This document shows positions 32,946-36,529 of a stretch of DNA of 36,529 nt, piece by piece. This DNA comes from NZ13-RE01 sp049718665 (GTDB lineage Bacteria > Dictyoglomota > Dictyoglomia > Dictyoglomales > Dictyoglomaceae). The stretch is taken from positions 1-36,529 of the forward strand of contig JBNARO010000020.1 of NCBI GenBank assembly GCA_049718665.1. Reading direction: 5' to 3'. Position 1 is the first letter of the stretch. Each line of letters opens with the position of its first letter. The notes beneath the pieces are model-generated. The model saw only the letters and a program-made list of their open reading frames with translations, had not been told where the DNA came from and did not search any database. The translations under genes and the position numbers were made by a program.

Positions 32946-34148
32946 ATGAATACAAAAGAAATTATGGAACTTACTCAAAAATATGTAATGAATACCTATA
33001 GTAGATTTCCCATTGCAATAGTAAAAGGAAAGGGAACAAGAGTTTGGGATGCAGAAGGAAAAGAATATCTTGATTTTGTCTCAGGAATTGCAGTATGTTC
33101 TCTGGGGCATTGTAACGATGAAGTGATTTCTGCCATTATCTCTCAAGTCCAAAAACTTATGCATATATCCAATCTTTATTACATAGAACCTCAAGCCCAA
33201 TTAGCAAAAATTCTTGTAGAAAATTCCTGTGGAGATAAAGTGTTTTTCTGCAATAGTGGTGCAGAAGCAAATGAGGCAGCTATAAAGCTTGCAAGAAAGT
33301 ATGGAAAGATTCATGGAGGACCGAATAAATATGAGATAATTTCAGCCTATAGGTCTTTTCATGGAAGGACCTTAGCTACCATTACTGCTACAGGACAGCC
33401 CAAATATCAAAAAGGATTTGAACCTCTTCCAGAGGGATTTAAATATATCCCTTTCAACGATATATCTGCACTTTATGAAAATATAAATGAAAATACTTGT
33501 GCTGTAATATTAGAACCTGTTCAAGGAGAAGGAGGAGTTTATCCAGCAGAAAAAGAATTTTTAAAAACTGCAAGAGAACTTTGTGATAAATATAATGCTC
33601 TATTAATCTTTGATGAAGTACAAACAGGAATGGGAAGAACAGGAAAATTTTTAGCCTATGAGTATTATGACGTTCTTCCCGATATTTTCACCTTAGCAAA
33701 AGCATTAGGTAGTGGATTTCCTATAGGAGCTATGGTAGCAAGTAAAAAGTGCTCTCAAACTTTTTCACCAGGAGATCATGCATCTACTTTTGGCGGAAAT
33801 CCACTTGCTTGTTCTGCAGGAATTGCTACTGTAAATTACATATTAAAAAATGGTGTATTGGAAAATGTGCAAAGAGTTGGAAAATACTTTAAAGAAAAAC
33901 TTATAGAAATTTCTCATAAATTTCCTTTCGTACAAGAAGTAAGGGGACTTGGACTACTTCTTGGAATGGAACTCTCTATTGAAGGAAGATCCGTTGTAGA
34001 AAAATGTCAAGATAAAGGACTGCTAATAAATGTCATTGGAGGAAATATATTAAGATTTGCACCCCCATTAATAATTACAGAAAAAGAAGTAGATATTGCG
34101 GTAGAAATTCTTGAAAATGTATTTGATCAGATCCTTACCTCCTTTTAA
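32946..34148 (+). CDS. argD: Acetylornithine aminotransferase
   Basis: A PLP-dependent class III aminotransferase of 400 residues converting N-acetylglutamate semialdehyde to N-acetylornithine. The start motif NTYSRFPIAIVKGKGTRVWD, NSGAEANEAAIKLARKYG, AVILEPVQGEGG, LIFDEVQTGMGRTG and the PLP lysine Lys252 in TLAKALGSGFPIGA are all in place. It completes the acetylated half of arginine synthesis with argC, argJ and argB; the carbamoyl-transfer and later genes are not in this window. Its stop codon interlocks with the stop of the opposing gene (TTAA, 34145-34148). Confidence 0.95.
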   Translation: MNTKEIMELTQKYVMNTYSRFPIAIVKGKGTRVWDAEGKEYLDFVSGIAVCSLGHCNDEVISAIISQVQKLMHISNLYYIEPQAQLAKILVENSCGDKVFFCNSGAEANEAAIKLARKYGKIHGGPNKYEIISAYRSFHGRTLATITATGQPKYQKGFEPLPEGFKYIPFNDISALYENINENTCAVILEPVQGEGGVYPAEKEFLKTARELCDKYNALLIFDEVQTGMGRTGKFLAYEYYDVLPDIFTLAKALGSGFPIGAMVASKKCSQTFSPGDHASTFGGNPLACSAGIATVNYILKNGVLENVQRVGKYFKEKLIEISHKFPFVQEVRGLGLLLGMELSIEGRSVVEKCQDKGLLINVIGGNILRFAPPLIITEKEVDIAVEILENVFDQILTSF

Positions 34149-34879
34149 TGCCTTTCAATTTCAATATAATATCTTCCTCTTTTTGTTTCCTTTATAGTCT
34201 TAATTTTAAAATATCCTAAATTTCTTACATTTACAAAATCTCCTTCTTTTACTTCATAATGAGGATAACTAATAGTTTTATTATTTACTACGATAGCAGA
34301 ATTTTTAATAAGTTCTTGCATCCTTGAACGAGGAATGTTAAAAGCAAAACTTGCTATAGCATCAAGTCTTAAAGAAGCCTCTGTAGTTTTTAATATCCTT
34401 GCTTTTTTAGGAGGGGTAAGAAGATTTAATGGCATAGAAGAATACTCAATTCCAAGAACTTTCAAAACTTTCTCTAAATCTTCCTCTATCTCTCTTCCCA
34501 CTACCATCTGAATTTTGTTATTCACTTCCCATATATCTCCCAATTTTCCTTCATCAATCTTATTTGAGATTAAAATCTCCTTCAGAGTATAAGGTAAAAT
34601 TCTTTCTTTAAAAATTACCTCGACTCCTAATAAGTACTTTTCCAAATCAAGATATTCTAAAATGTCTTTATTATCTGTAATAAATCCTCTCCTTCTTTCA
34701 GAAAGAGGGACTCCCCCTTCTAATCTTATAAATAAGTTTCTAAAATTATAACTTACCTCCTGAAAATAATGTTGTTCCTCAGGAGAAAGGAAATCTGTAA
34801 CAAATAATCCACCCCTCTGCTCTACTCTTTCAAAAGCTTGATTTATTTCTCTTAAAATTTCTTCTTTTTTTCTTGGCAT
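34145..34879 (-). CDS. YlmH-like S4-domain RNA-binding protein
   Basis: A 244-residue protein with a C-terminal S4 domain (RLDAIASFAFNIPRSRMQELIK, quoted in part, then VKEGDFVNVRNLGYFKI). The N-terminal FVTDFLSPEEQHYFQEVS and GGVPLSERRRGFI stretches are those of the YlmH family, which has been linked to division and to ribosome rescue/quality control in Firmicutes. Here it stands alone, without ylmE/F/G or divIVA neighbours. The ATG at 34879 has no ribosome site, and TATAAT/TAAAAT-type boxes lie within 13 bases upstream on the minus strand, so a leaderless message is possible. Confidence 0.8.
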   Translation of the reverse strand: MPRKKEEILREINQAFERVEQRGGLFVTDFLSPEEQHYFQEVSYNFRNLFIRLEGGVPLSERRRGFITDNKDILEYLDLEKYLLGVEVIFKERILPYTLKEILISNKIDEGKLGDIWEVNNKIQMVVGREIEEDLEKVLKVLGIEYSSMPLNLLTPPKKARILKTTEASLRLDAIASFAFNIPRSRMQELIKNSAIVVNNKTISYPHYEVKEGDFVNVRNLGYFKIKTIKETKRGRYYIEIERH

Positions 34880-34925
34880 AGATTATATTTTATCATAAAA
34901 TAATATCTAAAAAAGAGGTGAAAAA

Positions 34926-35870
34926 ATGATAAAGGTTGGGGTATTAATAGGAATAAAATCTTCTGAAAGTGAAATAGCAAGAAGAACTGCTCAAAATGTA
35001 TCCTCTGCTTTAAGGCTTAAAGGATATAAAGTAGTAGAGATCCCCATTGACGAAAATATTGTTGAAAATTTAAAAAAGGAAAAAATTGATGTAGCTTTTA
35101 TATCAGCCCATGGAGCCTTTGGTGAGGATGGAACAATCCAAGGACTTCTTGAGCTTCTGGGAATTCCGTATGTGGGTTCCAAAGTTTTAGCGAGTGCTTT
35201 AGCTCTCAATAAGATTATGGCAAAAAAAATATTTATATATGAGGGAATCCCTACACCAAAATGGACTACTTTAAAAAGAAAAGATATGGAGGAAAAAGAT
35301 GTGGAAGAGATTTTTGATCTTTTAAAAGATTTTCATTTTCCATTGGCAGTAAAACCCAGTTCCCAAGGATCTACTATTGGATTTTCTCAGGTTTTAAAAA
35401 AACAAGACTTCCTTCATGCCTTAGAAAACGCTTTTAAATATGACAGTGAAGTTATAATTGAGGAATTCATAAAGGGAAAAGAGGTCACTGCAAGTATTTT
35501 TGATGGTGAAGAAACTATATGTTTTCCTCTTATAGAAATAGTTTCAAAGTCCGAAACAGGGATATATGATTATTCTGCAAAATATACTCCGGGATTAAGT
35601 GAGCATATAATTCCCGCCCGTCTTTCTCCTGAAACTTATAAAAGGGCTCAGGAGCTTGGTATAAAAGCCCATAAAGCTTTAGGTTGTAGACACTTTTCTC
35701 GAGTAGATATGATTGTAGAGGAAAGAACAGAAGAAATATATGTATTAGAAGTAAATACTATACCAGGAATGACAGCAACAAGCTTGTATCCTGAAGCCAG
35801 TAAAGCTTATGGTATAGATTTTCCTGATCTTCTTCATATATTAATAGAAAAGGCTTTAAGAGGGGAATAG
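34926..35870 (+). CDS. ddl: D-alanine-D-alanine ligase
   Basis: An ATP-grasp ligase of 314 residues that joins two D-alanines for peptidoglycan in the cytoplasm. GVLIGIKSSESEIARRTA begins the N-terminal domain; SAHGAFGEDGTIQGLLELLG, KPSSQGSTIGFSQV, EEFIKGKEVTASIFDG, SAKYTPGLSEHIIPA and EVNTIPGMTATSLYPE are the family motifs. The ATG follows AGAGGTGAA. It stands between a minus-strand S4 gene and IS debris, apparently as a single-gene unit. Confidence 0.95.
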   Translation: MIKVGVLIGIKSSESEIARRTAQNVSSALRLKGYKVVEIPIDENIVENLKKEKIDVAFISAHGAFGEDGTIQGLLELLGIPYVGSKVLASALALNKIMAKKIFIYEGIPTPKWTTLKRKDMEEKDVEEIFDLLKDFHFPLAVKPSSQGSTIGFSQVLKKQDFLHALENAFKYDSEVIIEEFIKGKEVTASIFDGEETICFPLIEIVSKSETGIYDYSAKYTPGLSEHIIPARLSPETYKRAQELGIKAHKALGCRHFSRVDMIVEERTEEIYVLEVNTIPGMTATSLYPEASKAYGIDFPDLLHILIEKALRGE

Positions 35871-35919
35871 AAAACTATATTCTATCTAATATCGTGAGAC
35901 CATTTGAAAAATCGTAATG

Positions 35920-36210
35920 TTAGCTAAAAGAAAGCTCAAATGAAAGTTTCATAATGCTTGCTTTATATTCCCAAATACCCCATTCTATTCTGTTTCTTAT
36001 CCTGTAAAGCGGATTTCTACTTGAATACCTCTTTGCGGACTCTCTTAACTCATTCTTTACTCCCTTCCTAAATGTCTCTTTTATCTTTATTACCAGCTTG
36101 TAACTTTTAATCTCTCTTATTATCTCTATTGAGTCATATCCTTTGTCTCCTTCTCATCTTCATGATATTTATTCCATCCATTATTTTGTAAATTTTCAAA
36201 CAGTCTCAAT
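35920..36210 (-). pseudogene. Decayed DDE-type transposase (C-terminal remnant)
   Basis: On the minus strand, codons from 36153 to the TAA at 35920 read GDKGYDSIEIIREIKSYKLV, then KETFRKGVKNELRE and YRIRNRIEWGIWEYKAS. Order and motifs (DKGYDS near a catalytic Asp region, RNRIE with the final Glu) fit IS4/IS5-type DDE transposases. Just upstream the frame is broken near 36151, and the adjacent frame continues only briefly (FENLQNNGWNKYHEDE). No N-terminal part is present. It occupies most of the 392 bases between ddl and the lipoprotein gene. IS family and exact left limit are uncertain. Confidence 0.55.
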
Positions 36211-36217
36211 AGAAGAA

Positions 36218-36246
36218 TTGATTTTTTAAAAAGAACTACTTAAAAT
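36218..36246 (+). promoter_or_regulatory. Promoter of the lipoprotein gene
   Basis: TTGATT (36218-36223) and TAAAAT (36241-36246), spacer 17, the same form as the argC and isomerase promoters. Predicted start near 36253, only about ten bases before the ATG at 36263. Confidence 0.55.
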
Positions 36247-36262
36247 AGAAAGTGAAAGAGGA

Positions 36263-36529
36263 ATGAAAAAAATATTTCTTCTTCTTTCAGTTTTCCTTAT
36301 CTTTTCCCTTTTAATTTCAGGATGTGCACCTAAAAATGTGCAAAATGCTCCACAGCAAGTCTGGCAAAAAACCTATGGAGGAAGCGAGAATGATTGTGCT
36401 TATTCCATTCAGCAGACAACTGATGGAGGATATATTGTTGCAGGAGTAACAAATTCTTTTGGTGCAGGAGGTTATGATTTTTACATAATAAAAACAGATT
36501 CAGAAGGAAATACAGGACCATATCCTAAA
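36263..36529 (+). CDS. Lipoprotein with a propeller-type repeat, N-terminal part (partial)
   Basis: The frame is open from the ATG at 36263 (after GAAAGAGGA) to the right edge, 89 codons with no stop. Residues 1-20 are a lipoprotein signal peptide (KK, then a leucine/phenylalanine-rich core), with lipobox LISGC and lipidated Cys21. From residue 34 one unit reads WQKTYGGSENDCAYSIQQT, then DGGYIVAGVTNSFGAGGYDFYIIKTDSEG, quoted in pieces; this is the repeat of secreted proteins thought to form a beta-propeller, normally present in several tandem copies. Further repeats probably continue outside the window. It would be exposed on the outer face of the membrane. Function unknown. Confidence 0.75.
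   Translation, partial: MKKIFLLLSVFLIFSLLISGCAPKNVQNAPQQVWQKTYGGSENDCAYSIQQTTDGGYIVAGVTNSFGAGGYDFYIIKTDSEGNTGPYPK

Noticed and set aside
1..36529. CRISPR arrays, tRNA/rRNA genes, riboswitches, prophage or toxin-antitoxin genes
   Set aside because: Looked for by eye on both strands; no regularly spaced repeats, cloverleaf signatures or recognisable aptamer or phage genes were found.

Overview
The window is AT-rich, densely packed bacterial DNA. Strong AT bias, lysine/isoleucine/glutamate-rich proteins, strong Shine-Dalgarno sites, CUT1 sugar transport without a local ATPase, and DNA-repair genes of archaeal/thermophile type suggest a thermophilic anaerobe. Dictyoglomus is my best guess, inferred from general gene character and not from any database match. 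A run of 10 N and a misjoined contig end near 31,989 show that this is a draft assembly.

Layout. 1-521: the right end of a GC-richer IS200/IS605-type element (tnpB 3' part) joined to the tail of a host gene, followed by a HAD phosphatase. 1,196-11,368: a sugar locus with a LacI repressor, a cytoplasmic GH94 phosphorylase, a large secreted GH144/glucoamylase-like protein carrying three tandem modules and a CBM9-like domain, a solute-binding protein and two permeases. Two operators, exact reverse complements of each other, sit before the repressor and the phosphorylase. The enzyme pairing suggests beta-1,2-glucan use (inference). 11,453-12,676: an endonuclease Q-type repair enzyme. 12,673-15,112 (minus): phosphoglucose/phosphomannose isomerase, a metallophosphoesterase and a ParB-like DGNHR protein, overlapping end to end. 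15,223-17,703: osmC, gltX and a YaaC-like gene, divergent from the isomerase operon across a palindrome shared by both promoters. 17,673-18,695 (minus): polyprenyl synthase.

18,799-28,277 is one tightly packed seven-gene unit: a SIS sugar-phosphate enzyme, a DUF212 membrane protein, a glycosyltransferase, then NurA, HerA, an Mre11-like nuclease and a Rad50/YhaN-like ATPase. This is an archaeal-style DNA end-resection set. The Rad50-like protein has no CxxC zinc hook; the middle of its coiled coil holds a hydrophobic double-span hairpin instead. I consider this the most interesting observation in the window.

28,280-29,155 (minus) is galU, followed by a decayed methyltransferase pseudogene. 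29,651-34,148 is the arginine operon argC-argJ-argB-argD, with an assembly error between argJ and argB. Then come a YlmH-like S4 protein (minus), ddl, a decayed DDE transposase (minus) and the start of a lipoprotein that runs off the right edge. All four convergent gene pairs overlap or nearly touch, leaving no room for terminators between them. No tRNA, rRNA or CRISPR array was seen.
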